Source: JANYHF01 sp031393505 (GTDB taxonomy: Bacteria; Pseudomonadota; Alphaproteobacteria; Rhizobiales; Hyphomicrobiaceae). Taken from it: a stretch of DNA of 36,937 bases. This document shows, one piece after another, positions 24,947-31,681 of the stretch. The notes under the pieces were generated by a model, which worked only from the letters and a program-made list of their open reading frames with translations, did no database searches and had not been told where the DNA came from. The stretch is taken from contig JANMVX010000333.1 of NCBI GenBank assembly GCA_031393505.1, forward strand, positions 1 through 36,937. The letters run 5' to 3'. The position numbers and the translations under genes were made by a program. The number at the start of each line of letters is the position of its first letter. Position 1 is the stretch's first letter.

Positions 24947-25213
24947 ATGCAGTTCGACTGGGATCCAGACAAGCTCGCGAAAAACATTCGCAAGCACAAG
25001 ATCGATTTCAGTGCAGCCGGCAAAGTATTTCTCGATCCCTATCGTGTGGAATACGACGAACCCGACGATGACGACGGCATTCGTTACAACACCACGGGAA
25101 TGGTCGATGGACGCCTGATGTTCGTGACGTACACCATGCGCGGCGATCTTTATCGCATTATCTCGGCACGAAGGCCCGATCCCCATGAAAAACGGCGATA
25201 TCACGAAGTTTGA
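24947..25213 (+). CDS. brnT: BrnT family toxin
   Basis: The 88-aa protein has the BrnT layout: MQFDWDPDKLAKNIRKHKID at the start, then FLDPYRVEYDE, a central strand pair with LMFVTYTMRGDLYRIISAR, and the terminal RRYHEV. BrnT is a ribonuclease of the RelE fold, neutralised by a partner encoded just downstream. GGGGGA lies six bases before the ATG. The antitoxin gene overlaps its 3' end by 29 bases. It begins about 65 bp from the glnA fragment. Confidence 0.88.
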   Translation: MQFDWDPDKLAKNIRKHKIDFSAAGKVFLDPYRVEYDEPDDDDGIRYNTTGMVDGRLMFVTYTMRGDLYRIISARRPDPHEKRRYHEV

Positions 25214-25544
25214 ACTCGATCCGGCCAACCCACCCAAGACGGATTGGACCGAGTTTGATCGTATGACGGACGAGGAGGCATACGCGGCCGCGCTCAGCGA
25301 TCCGGATTGCCCCCCGTCAACGCCGGAGCAGCTCGCTCGGTCACGCCGGGTGGTCGACGTACGCATGATCCGCGAGACATTCGGCCTGAACCAGGAGCAG
25401 TTCGCGCGCCGGTTTGGGCTGCGGCTGGAAATGGTGCGCGGCTGGGAAGATCGCACGCTGACGCCGGACCCGGCCGCCGTGACCCTGCTGCGCGTGATCT
25501 GGGCTGAGCCAGATGCGGTGCGGCGGGTGGTGACGGCGGAGTGA
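25185..25544 (+). CDS. Helix-turn-helix antitoxin (BrnA position)
   Basis: The 119-aa protein follows brnT with overlap, the normal order for this toxin-antitoxin type. Its N-terminus (KFELDPANPPKTDW) is shared with other BrnT partners. The C-terminal half has an XRE-type HTH (RETFGLNQEQFARRFGLRLE and MVRGWEDRTLTPD) that likely binds the operon promoter. Classical BrnA is described with a ribbon-helix-helix fold, so this is an HTH variant. The paralogue at 21030 is shorter. Confidence 0.82.
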   Translation: MKNGDITKFELDPANPPKTDWTEFDRMTDEEAYAAALSDPDCPPSTPEQLARSRRVVDVRMIRETFGLNQEQFARRFGLRLEMVRGWEDRTLTPDPAAVTLLRVIWAEPDAVRRVVTAE

Positions 25545-25615
25545 TGCCGGTCTATTGCTCAAATCGTTCACTCGACTTGCCGCCTTGTAACGAAGCGACG
25601 ATCTTGCAGGATGCA

Positions 25616-26356
25616 TCAATGGCCGGGAGATGGGGCGGTAAATGTCTCCCTCATCACCTTAGGTAAATTATCCAGAAATTCTGCTTGCTTGTCATTAAGG
25701 GTCATGGACCCGCTGTCGGTTTCCTCGCGCTCCTGATGCTTGTGCATGGTGTCCGTATTGCCACTCAATACCAATTGGAGAAACGTGGACTCCTGTGAAC
25801 CTGCTTCCAATTTCTCCACTATGGACCTCCAATCCGCAAACAGCGGCGCATAGCCTAATGAATCGATATGAACGAGTTCGGAGATAGCGTAGCTACTGAA
25901 GTTCCATCGCCGCTCACCAGCAATGAAGTCGCGGACCAGCCGCTCCAAAAAGTCCAGACCAACCTCCACGCCGCGCTGGTGCCTGATGATCCTGATCGCC
26001 GAAAACGCAAGAGCCTCAACTGACGCCTGTACGAACAGCAATTCCAAATGGTCTGCCGTAGGTAACTGCCTCAGCTGTTCTGACGCAAGCGCCAATGCAT
26101 TGCCATTCAGCCGCGTGAGCTCTCGTTCCAAGTACGTCTCGAACCGCAGTGAATCAGTGTGGTTCAGATACCCGAGAGTTGAGCAGGCTATTTGTCTTGG
26201 ATAACTGTCCGGCCAATCGATTAGCGACTCGCCCAAGTACTCGAGCAACTCCGGTTCCGGCAACAATCGATCGAATGCCAGGTGGCTCACGCCCTTCTTG
26301 TGCATTTGGCCGATAACATCGACCGCAGAATAAAAATCTTCGTTGACGGTCGACAA
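25616..26356 (-). CDS. Unknown helical protein, 246 aa
   Basis: I do not recognise the family. The sequence is nearly all helical with HEAT-like spacing (YPRQIACSTLGYLNHTDSLR, EQLRQLPTADHLELLFVQAS, RDFIAGERRWNFSSYAISEL). No signal peptide or membrane segment is seen. By eye the DNA is AT-richer than glnA. I chose a TTG start at 26356 because GGAGAGAAGAA precedes it; the longer open frame runs back through the glnA terminator and should be ignored. It lies between intact glnA and the toxin-antitoxin pair, as part of the cargo. Confidence 0.6.
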   Translation of the reverse strand: MSTVNEDFYSAVDVIGQMHKKGVSHLAFDRLLPEPELLEYLGESLIDWPDSYPRQIACSTLGYLNHTDSLRFETYLERELTRLNGNALALASEQLRQLPTADHLELLFVQASVEALAFSAIRIIRHQRGVEVGLDFLERLVRDFIAGERRWNFSSYAISELVHIDSLGYAPLFADWRSIVEKLEAGSQESTFLQLVLSGNTDTMHKHQEREETDSGSMTLNDKQAEFLDNLPKVMRETFTAPSPGH

Positions 26357-26424
26357 TTCTTCTCTCCGAAAGACCTGGGAGTAGCCGAGTCTACATGGTC
26401 TATCAAAACATCCGCAATAATAGG

Positions 26425-26454
26425 TAAAAAGGCCCAGGATCGCTCCCGGGCCTT
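26425..26454 (-). terminator. Intrinsic terminator of glnA
   Basis: On the minus strand the stem AGGCCCGGG-AGCGAT-CCTGGGCCT is followed by five Ts. It lies 28 bases after the glnA stop and separates it from the 246-aa gene. Confidence 0.85.
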
Positions 26455-26481
26455 CTCCATTCCGCGAAATTCCAGCCACCC

Positions 26482-27891
26482 TTAGCAGCTGAAATACATA
26501 TCATACTCCACCGGGTGCGGCGTCATCTCGAACCGCTCCACTTCCTGCATCTTGAGGTCGATGTACCCATCGATCATATCGTCCGTGAACACGCCGCCCT
26601 TCTTGAACACGGCGCGGCTCTTATCGAGCGACTCCATCGCTTCGCGCAACGATCCGCACACCGTCGGGATCTTCGACAGCTCGGCCGGCGGCAGGTCGTA
26701 CAGGTTCTTGTCCATCGGCTCGCCGGGATTGAGCTTGTTCTCGATGCCGTCGAGGCCCGCCATCAGCATGGCGGCGAAGGCCAGGTACGGGTTGGCCGCG
26801 GGATCGGGGAAGCGGATCTCGATGCGCTTGCTCTTCGGACCAGTGCCGTGCGGGATGCGGCACGAGGCCGAGCGGTTGCGCGCCGAATAGGCCAGCAGCA
26901 CGGGGGCTTCGTAGCCCGGCACCAGGCGCTTGTAACTGTTGGTGGTCGGGTTGGTGAAGGCGTTGATGGCCTTGGCGTGCTTCAGGATGCCGGCGATGTA
27001 GTGCAGGGCCATGTCGCTGAGGTCGGCATACTTGTTGCCGGCGAACATATTGGTCGAGCCCTTCCAGATCGACTGGTGCACATGCATGCCCGAACCGTTG
27101 TCGCCGAACACGGGTTTGGGCATGAACGTGACGGTCTTGCCGTAGGCCTGGGCGACGTTGTGGCAGACATACTTGTAGATCTGCATGTGGTCGGCCATCT
27201 TCAGCATCGGGCCGAACTTGACGCCAAGTTCGTGCTGGGCGGACGCCACTTCGTGGTGGTGCTTTTCAACCACCACGCCCATCTCGGCCATGACCGAGAG
27301 CATTTCCGAGCGGATGTCCTGGCAGCTGTCGACCGGCGGCAGCGGGAAGTAGCCGCCTTTGGCACGCGGGCGATGGCCCAGGTTGCCCATCTCGTATTCG
27401 GTGCCGGTGTTGGTCGGCAGTTCGGCCGAGTCCACTTTGAAGCCGGTGTTGTAGGGGTCGGTGGTGAAGCGCACGTCGTCGAAAATGAAGAATTCGGCTT
27501 CGGGACCGAAGTAGACGGTGTCGCCGACGCCCTGCTGCTTCATGTAGGCCTCGGCCTTCTTGGCGATGCCGCGCGGGTCGCGCTCGTAGAGCTCGCCGGT
27601 GGTCGGCTCGACCACGTCGCAGAAGATGCCCATGGTGGTCTGGGCGAAGAAGGGGTCGATATGGGCGGTGCTGGGATCGAGCATCAGCGTCATGTCGGAC
27701 TGATGAATGTCGCGCCAGCCGGCGATGGACGAGCCGTCAAACATCATGCCGTCGGCGAACACTTCGGCGTCGATGGTCGAGACGTCCTGCGTGACGTGAT
27801 GCACTTTTCCGCGCGTATCGGTAAAGCGCAGGTCAACGAACTTGACGTCCTGCTCCTTGATCTTCGCCAGCACTTCCTTTGCGTCTGCCAT
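26482..27891 (-). CDS. glnA: Glutamine synthetase, type I
   Basis: This 469-aa cytoplasmic enzyme makes glutamine from glutamate, ammonia and ATP. It is full-length, starting MADAKEVLAKIKEQDVKFVD. It has FDGSSIAGW in the N-terminal domain, the metal-binding YFGPEAEFFIFDD, NGSGMHVHQS, and the adenylylation loop NLYDLPP with Y398, which marks the GSI-beta class regulated by GlnE. A GAGAGG-type ribosome site precedes the ATG. It lies 104 bases after glnB on the same strand; that gap has a GGCCGG-GCAATG-CCGGCC hairpin without a T-tract. Two partial copies of this gene lie in the accessory region. Confidence 0.97.
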   Translation of the reverse strand: MADAKEVLAKIKEQDVKFVDLRFTDTRGKVHHVTQDVSTIDAEVFADGMMFDGSSIAGWRDIHQSDMTLMLDPSTAHIDPFFAQTTMGIFCDVVEPTTGELYERDPRGIAKKAEAYMKQQGVGDTVYFGPEAEFFIFDDVRFTTDPYNTGFKVDSAELPTNTGTEYEMGNLGHRPRAKGGYFPLPPVDSCQDIRSEMLSVMAEMGVVVEKHHHEVASAQHELGVKFGPMLKMADHMQIYKYVCHNVAQAYGKTVTFMPKPVFGDNGSGMHVHQSIWKGSTNMFAGNKYADLSDMALHYIAGILKHAKAINAFTNPTTNSYKRLVPGYEAPVLLAYSARNRSASCRIPHGTGPKSKRIEIRFPDPAANPYLAFAAMLMAGLDGIENKLNPGEPMDKNLYDLPPAELSKIPTVCGSLREAMESLDKSRAVFKKGGVFTDDMIDGYIDLKMQEVERFEMTPHPVEYDMYFSC

Positions 27892-27995
27892 GGTACTTTC
27901 CTCTCTTGGCATGAATTTACGGCCGGGCAATGCCGGCCATGGTCGTCAACGGCACGTAATTGGATGGGATAGTCGCTCGCTCTAACAGCAGCGAC

Positions 27996-28334
27996 CTAGA
28001 CGGCGTCGTTGCCCCGTTCGCCGGTACGGATACGGATGGCGTCTTCGACATTCAAGACGAAAATCTTGCCGTCGCCGATCTTCCCGGTGCGCGCGGCCGT
28101 CTGGATGGCGTCGATGGCCTTTTGGACCATGTCGTCGGCCAGCACGATTTCGATCTTCACCTTGGGCAGGAAGTCGACCACGTATTCGGCGCCGCGGTAA
28201 AGCTCCGTATGCCCTTTTTGCCGCCCGAAGCCCTTGGCCTCGGTGACGGTGATTCCCTGCAAGCCGATCTCCTGGAGGGCCTCTTTGACCTCGTCCAGCT
28301 TGAACGGTTTTATGATGGCTTCGATCTTTTTCAT
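27996..28334 (-). CDS. glnB: Nitrogen regulatory protein P-II
   Basis: The 112-aa signal protein senses 2-oxoglutarate, ATP and ADP. The T-loop has GHTELYRGAEY with the uridylylated tyrosine Y51, and the C-terminal signature GDGKIFVLNVEDAIRIRTGE is complete. The start at 28334 (MKKIEAIIKPFKLDEVKEAL) is standard; the longer open frame upstream covers the promoter. Its position in front of glnA is the usual alphaproteobacterial glnBA operon. P-II controls GlnE and NtrB and so glutamine synthetase itself. Confidence 0.97.
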   Translation of the reverse strand: MKKIEAIIKPFKLDEVKEALQEIGLQGITVTEAKGFGRQKGHTELYRGAEYVVDFLPKVKIEIVLADDMVQKAIDAIQTAARTGKIGDGKIFVLNVEDAIRIRTGERGNDAV

Positions 28335-28424
28335 GCGCTCTGTACTGCCATACGGTTGCGAACTCTGCCACGTTTTTTGGGGCACGCCTTTTGGCGCGTC
28401 GAGCGCGCCGGTCACAATCTATTA

Positions 28425-28440
28425 AGCATAAAGCGTGCCA
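28425..28440 (-). promoter_or_regulatory. Sigma-54 promoter of glnBA
   Basis: The minus strand reads TGGCACGCTTTATGCT. The consensus is TGGCACG-N4-TTGCW, so the -24 GG and -12 GC are present at the correct distance with one mismatch. It lies about 90 bases before the glnB start. Nitrogen-limited activation by NtrC is inferred from family knowledge. Confidence 0.78.
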
Positions 28441-28460
28441 GCTTGGAACAGGGATTGAAA

Positions 28461-28476
28461 TGGCACGAATCTTGGG
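28461..28476 (+). promoter_or_regulatory. Weak sigma-54-like site toward nnrD
   Basis: The + strand has TGGCACGAATCTTGGG. The -24 part is perfect, but the -12 GC is GG, which usually impairs function. It forms an inverted repeat (GTGCCA ... TGGCAC) with the glnB promoter. It may be a decayed promoter. Confidence 0.3.
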
Positions 28477-28741
28477 CACAGGAGCGCCGGCCGGCTGGTC
28501 TTGGATGGTTATTATTTTGGCAGATCGCATCTTTTTTGCGCAAATTCACTCCGATTTACATCCATTTTTCGTTGAATTTTAGCGCCTTTTCGAGGCGAGA
28601 TTTAATTCCTTCGCGCTAGATTGCCCCTCAGAAGTTGCGGAGGTGCAAAGTCGCAACCTTGTCGGCTGATCGGTGCATCGTGGGATGCGCCGGCGCCGGA
28701 GACGGTGTTTTGGTGGCCTTTGGTTGACTGGTGTTGTGGCG

Positions 28742-30244
28742 ATGCGTGGCAAGCTTGAGTTGTTTACCAACGAGGAAATGTCGCGCGCCGACGGGCTGGC
28801 GGCCTCGCGCGATATCGCCAGCCGCAGCCTGATGGAAGCCGCCGGGGAGGCCGTCGCCAGGGCCACCGTGGCCATGCTGGAGCGGGCGGGGGCGGGCGCC
28901 GGCAAGGTGCTGATCCTGTGCGGGCGGGGGGCAAATGGCGGAGACGGATTTGTCGCCGCCCGGCTGCTTCAGGAGCGTGGGCTGACGGTGCGGATTGCGC
29001 TGCTTGGCGCGATCACGGAGCTGCGCGGCGACGCGGCCTTGGCGGCCGCGGACTGGCTCGGCCCCATCGAAATGGCCAAACCGGAGACGCTTTTGCCGCC
29101 GGTCAATCTGATCGTCGACGCCTTGCTTGGAGCGGGCTTAATCGGGCCGCCGCGCGCTGATTTTTCTCATCTTATCAATGCGATGAACGAAAGAAACCTA
29201 CCGATCCTGGCCATCGACGTGCCCTCCGGCGTGAGCGGAACCACGGGCGAAATCGCTTCGGTTGCCGTCGCCGCGACCGAAACGGTGACCTTCGTGCGCC
29301 GCAAGCCAGGGCACCTGCTGTTGCCGGGACGGCTGGCCTGCGGCATGCTGACGGTGGCCGATATCGGCATGCCGCAAAGTGTGATCGACGAGGTGGCGGT
29401 GAACGCCTTCGCCAATGAACCGGAGCTTTGGCTGGCGCGCTTTCCGTTTCCGCGCGCAGACCAGCACAAGTACAGCCGCGGCCACGCCGTGGTGTTGGGT
29501 GGGCCGCCGCTTGCCGGCGGAGCAGCCCGGTTGGCGGCGCGGGCGGCCTTGCGTGTTGGCGCCGGGCTGGTGACCGTCGGGGCGACGGCAGAGGCACAGC
29601 AGATCAACGCCTGTCATCTCAATGCGATCATGTTGGCGCCGGTCGAGGACGCCGCCGATCTTGGCAACCTGTTGGCGGACCGCCGCAAGAACGCGGTCCT
29701 GATCGGGCCGGGCTTTGGCGTCGGCCCCCGAACGCTCGACATGACCATCGCGGCGCTGCGCTCTGGTGCGGCCACCGTCATCGACGCCGATGCCCTCACG
29801 TCGGCGGTGGACAGCGCGGAGCACCTGATCTCGACCATCATGCACAGTCCCGTCCGCCCGGTCGTGTTGACGCCGCATGAGGGCGAATTCGAGCGGCTGT
29901 TTCCCGGTCTTGAGGGCAGCAAACTCGAGCGCGCACGTGTTGCAGCAGCAAGTTCGGGAGCCATTGTCGTATTGAAAGGGCCTGATACCGTTATCGCCTC
30001 GCCCGATGGCCGCGCCGCCATAAACGCCAATGCGCCGGCCACGCTGGCCACCGCCGGTTCCGGGGACGTACTCGCCGGCCTGATCGTCGGCTTGCTGGCG
30101 CAGGGCATGACCGGCTTCGAAGCGGCCTGCGCTGGGGTTTGGCTGCATGGCGCGGCCGCGACGGCATTCGGTCCGGGACTGATCGCCGACGATCTTCCCG
30201 AGTTGGTGCCGCGCGCGCTGGCGGAGCTGCAGAAGCAGGCCTGA
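28742..30244 (+). CDS. nnrD: Bifunctional NAD(P)H-hydrate epimerase / ADP-dependent dehydratase
   Basis: This 500-aa enzyme repairs hydrated NAD(P)H. The N-terminal YjeF_N domain (about 1-215) epimerises the hydrate; LILCGRGANGGDGFVAARLL and AIDVPSGVSGTTG are typical. The C-terminal carbohydrate-kinase-like domain (about 225-500) has HKYSRGHAVVLGG, VLTPHEGEFERL and the ATP site TAGSGDVLAGLI. The start at 28742 (MRGKLELFTNEEMSRAD) fits the family; an in-frame Arg-rich upstream extension was rejected. It is divergent from glnB, a usual alphaproteobacterial neighbour. Confidence 0.93.
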   Translation: MRGKLELFTNEEMSRADGLAASRDIASRSLMEAAGEAVARATVAMLERAGAGAGKVLILCGRGANGGDGFVAARLLQERGLTVRIALLGAITELRGDAALAAADWLGPIEMAKPETLLPPVNLIVDALLGAGLIGPPRADFSHLINAMNERNLPILAIDVPSGVSGTTGEIASVAVAATETVTFVRRKPGHLLLPGRLACGMLTVADIGMPQSVIDEVAVNAFANEPELWLARFPFPRADQHKYSRGHAVVLGGPPLAGGAARLAARAALRVGAGLVTVGATAEAQQINACHLNAIMLAPVEDAADLGNLLADRRKNAVLIGPGFGVGPRTLDMTIAALRSGAATVIDADALTSAVDSAEHLISTIMHSPVRPVVLTPHEGEFERLFPGLEGSKLERARVAAASSGAIVVLKGPDTVIASPDGRAAINANAPATLATAGSGDVLAGLIVGLLAQGMTGFEAACAGVWLHGAAATAFGPGLIADDLPELVPRALAELQKQA

Positions 30245-30334
30245 AACCAGAGGGAACGCTGGGCTTTCAGAGATTGTTAGCAAATCAATCGGTATTCCTA
30301 TCTCTCGCTGTGCTGCGTCCGATTTCCTGTTTTC

Positions 30335-31681
30335 ATGAGGGACGCCCGCATGAGGACGATGCACCGCTACGCATCGCCGTCGCGAACACGCGCGCCCGCC
30401 AGTTGGGCGCCCCCCATCGCCGGCGGAACCATGTTGGCCGTGGCCTTGGCGATGCATGTGGCGCCACGCGGCGACTGGGTCTACCTGGCGCTCTTGGCGG
30501 CTGTCATGCTCGCTCTCCTGCTCGGCCAAGGCTGGTCTTTGGCGGAAGCAAAAACGTCGACTCCGACCGCACTCGCCCTGCTGGCCTTTGGCGGTTTGGC
30601 CGTGGCGGGCGAATTCTGGGGCGCAGTCCCCGGCAAGGCGGTTGCGAGCGGCAGCGCCTTCATCGCCATGGCGGTGCTTGGGGCCACGGCATCTGACGCG
30701 ATCGCCAGGTTGAAAGACGACACCATCCGCCGCGCCGCAATTGGCCTGATGGTCGGGTGTTTCGCCGGTCTGGCCTTTCTGATTTTCGAGGCTGTCTCCA
30801 ATTTTGCCCTGCAGCGGTGGCTCTTCAGCGCCTTTCCGGTGCTGGTGCGCCTGGCCGACAAGCACCTGCACCTTGTTAACGATCAGGTCGCTTCGATCGA
30901 TCCGGCGAACCTAAAACGGCACATGGCGCAGGCGACTCTGCTGCTCTGGCCGGTCGCCTTGCTGAGCTTGTCTTTCTGGAAGCAAAATCGCGGCCGGCTG
31001 GTCAGCGCGGCTCTGATCGCTTGCACCGTGCTTGCCGGCCTGCTGGCGCGGCACGATTCCTCCAATCTGGCCCTCGCCGGCAGCTTAATTGCCTTCGTGT
31101 CCGCCACAGTATCATACCGCTGGACCTGGCGTGCTGTCGCCGCCGTCTGGCTGCTACTCACCCTCTTCATCGTGCCACTGATGCTGCTGCAATTTGAATC
31201 GCGATACTACGAGCAGCAGTGGATTCAGGCCTCCGGCCGGCACCGCATGGTGATCTGGGGCTATTCGGCCGGCGAAGTCGCCAAGGCGCCGATGCTTGGG
31301 ATCGGCGCCGGCTCGGGCAAGGCCGTCGATGCGCGCCGTACCGACGTCAAGCAGGTGCCCGGCGAAATCTTCCAGTTCCGCACCGCCGACCACCAGCACG
31401 ATTTCTACCTGCAGGCCTGGTACGAGATGGGCCTTTTGGGCGCGCTGACCTTCTGTTTCGCTGGCCTCGTCGCCCTGTTCCGCCTGCGGCGCCTGCCCGA
31501 CTCCGTCCGCAGCTATGCTCTCGCCACATTTGTTGCCGCCATGTTTCTGGTGTCCACCAGCTACGGTCTGTGGCAAGAATGGTTCGTCGCCTCGATCGCG
31601 ATTGCGGCCGTCGCGTTGACCCTAGCCGTGCGATTTGCGAGCCCCGATGCCTTCGATCTTCCACCGCCCACGCCGGCCTGA
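30335..31681 (+). CDS. O-antigen ligase / polymerase-like membrane protein
   Basis: The 448-aa protein has about ten to twelve membrane segments and a large periplasmic loop. That loop has RHRMVIWGYSAGEVAKAPML, GIGAGSG and HQHDFYLQAWYEMGLLGAL, the conserved Wzy_C features with the key histidine. Such proteins ligate O-antigen to lipid A core or polymerise sugar repeats. It might also start at M6. The 3' end overlaps the TPR gene by 35 bases, so the two are probably expressed together. Confidence 0.83.
   Translation: MRDARMRTMHRYASPSRTRAPASWAPPIAGGTMLAVALAMHVAPRGDWVYLALLAAVMLALLLGQGWSLAEAKTSTPTALALLAFGGLAVAGEFWGAVPGKAVASGSAFIAMAVLGATASDAIARLKDDTIRRAAIGLMVGCFAGLAFLIFEAVSNFALQRWLFSAFPVLVRLADKHLHLVNDQVASIDPANLKRHMAQATLLLWPVALLSLSFWKQNRGRLVSAALIACTVLAGLLARHDSSNLALAGSLIAFVSATVSYRWTWRAVAAVWLLLTLFIVPLMLLQFESRYYEQQWIQASGRHRMVIWGYSAGEVAKAPMLGIGAGSGKAVDARRTDVKQVPGEIFQFRTADHQHDFYLQAWYEMGLLGALTFCFAGLVALFRLRRLPDSVRSYALATFVAAMFLVSTSYGLWQEWFVASIAIAAVALTLAVRFASPDAFDLPPPTPA

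Larger units (their letters stand above)
28335..28741. other. Divergent control region glnB / nnrD
   Basis: About 400 bp without a gene. It contains a sigma-54-type promoter reading toward glnB, a weaker mirror-image site toward nnrD, and two GGTGCA half-sites (28642-28647 and 28672-28677) that resemble half of an NtrC box. It is noticeably AT-richer at 28500-28600. No small gene is supported here. Confidence 0.6.

Noticed and set aside
24191..25456. A 421-codon open frame on the minus strand covering the glnA fragment and the brnTA pair
   Set aside because: It runs out of frame with glnA and antisense to brnT and its antitoxin; it is a by-product of high GC content.
27921..27938. GGCCGG-GCAATG-CCGGCC hairpin between glnB and glnA as a terminator
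   Set aside because: No T-tract follows on the minus strand; it may affect mRNA processing but is not a convincing terminator.
26515..27972. A 485-codon plus-strand open frame opposite glnA
   Set aside because: It is antisense to a complete, well-conserved glnA and has no recognisable domain; such shadows are common in GC-rich genes.
29198..30871. A 557-codon minus-strand frame opposite nnrD and the O-antigen-ligase-like gene
   Set aside because: It crosses two real genes and their intergenic gap in antisense, with low-complexity composition.
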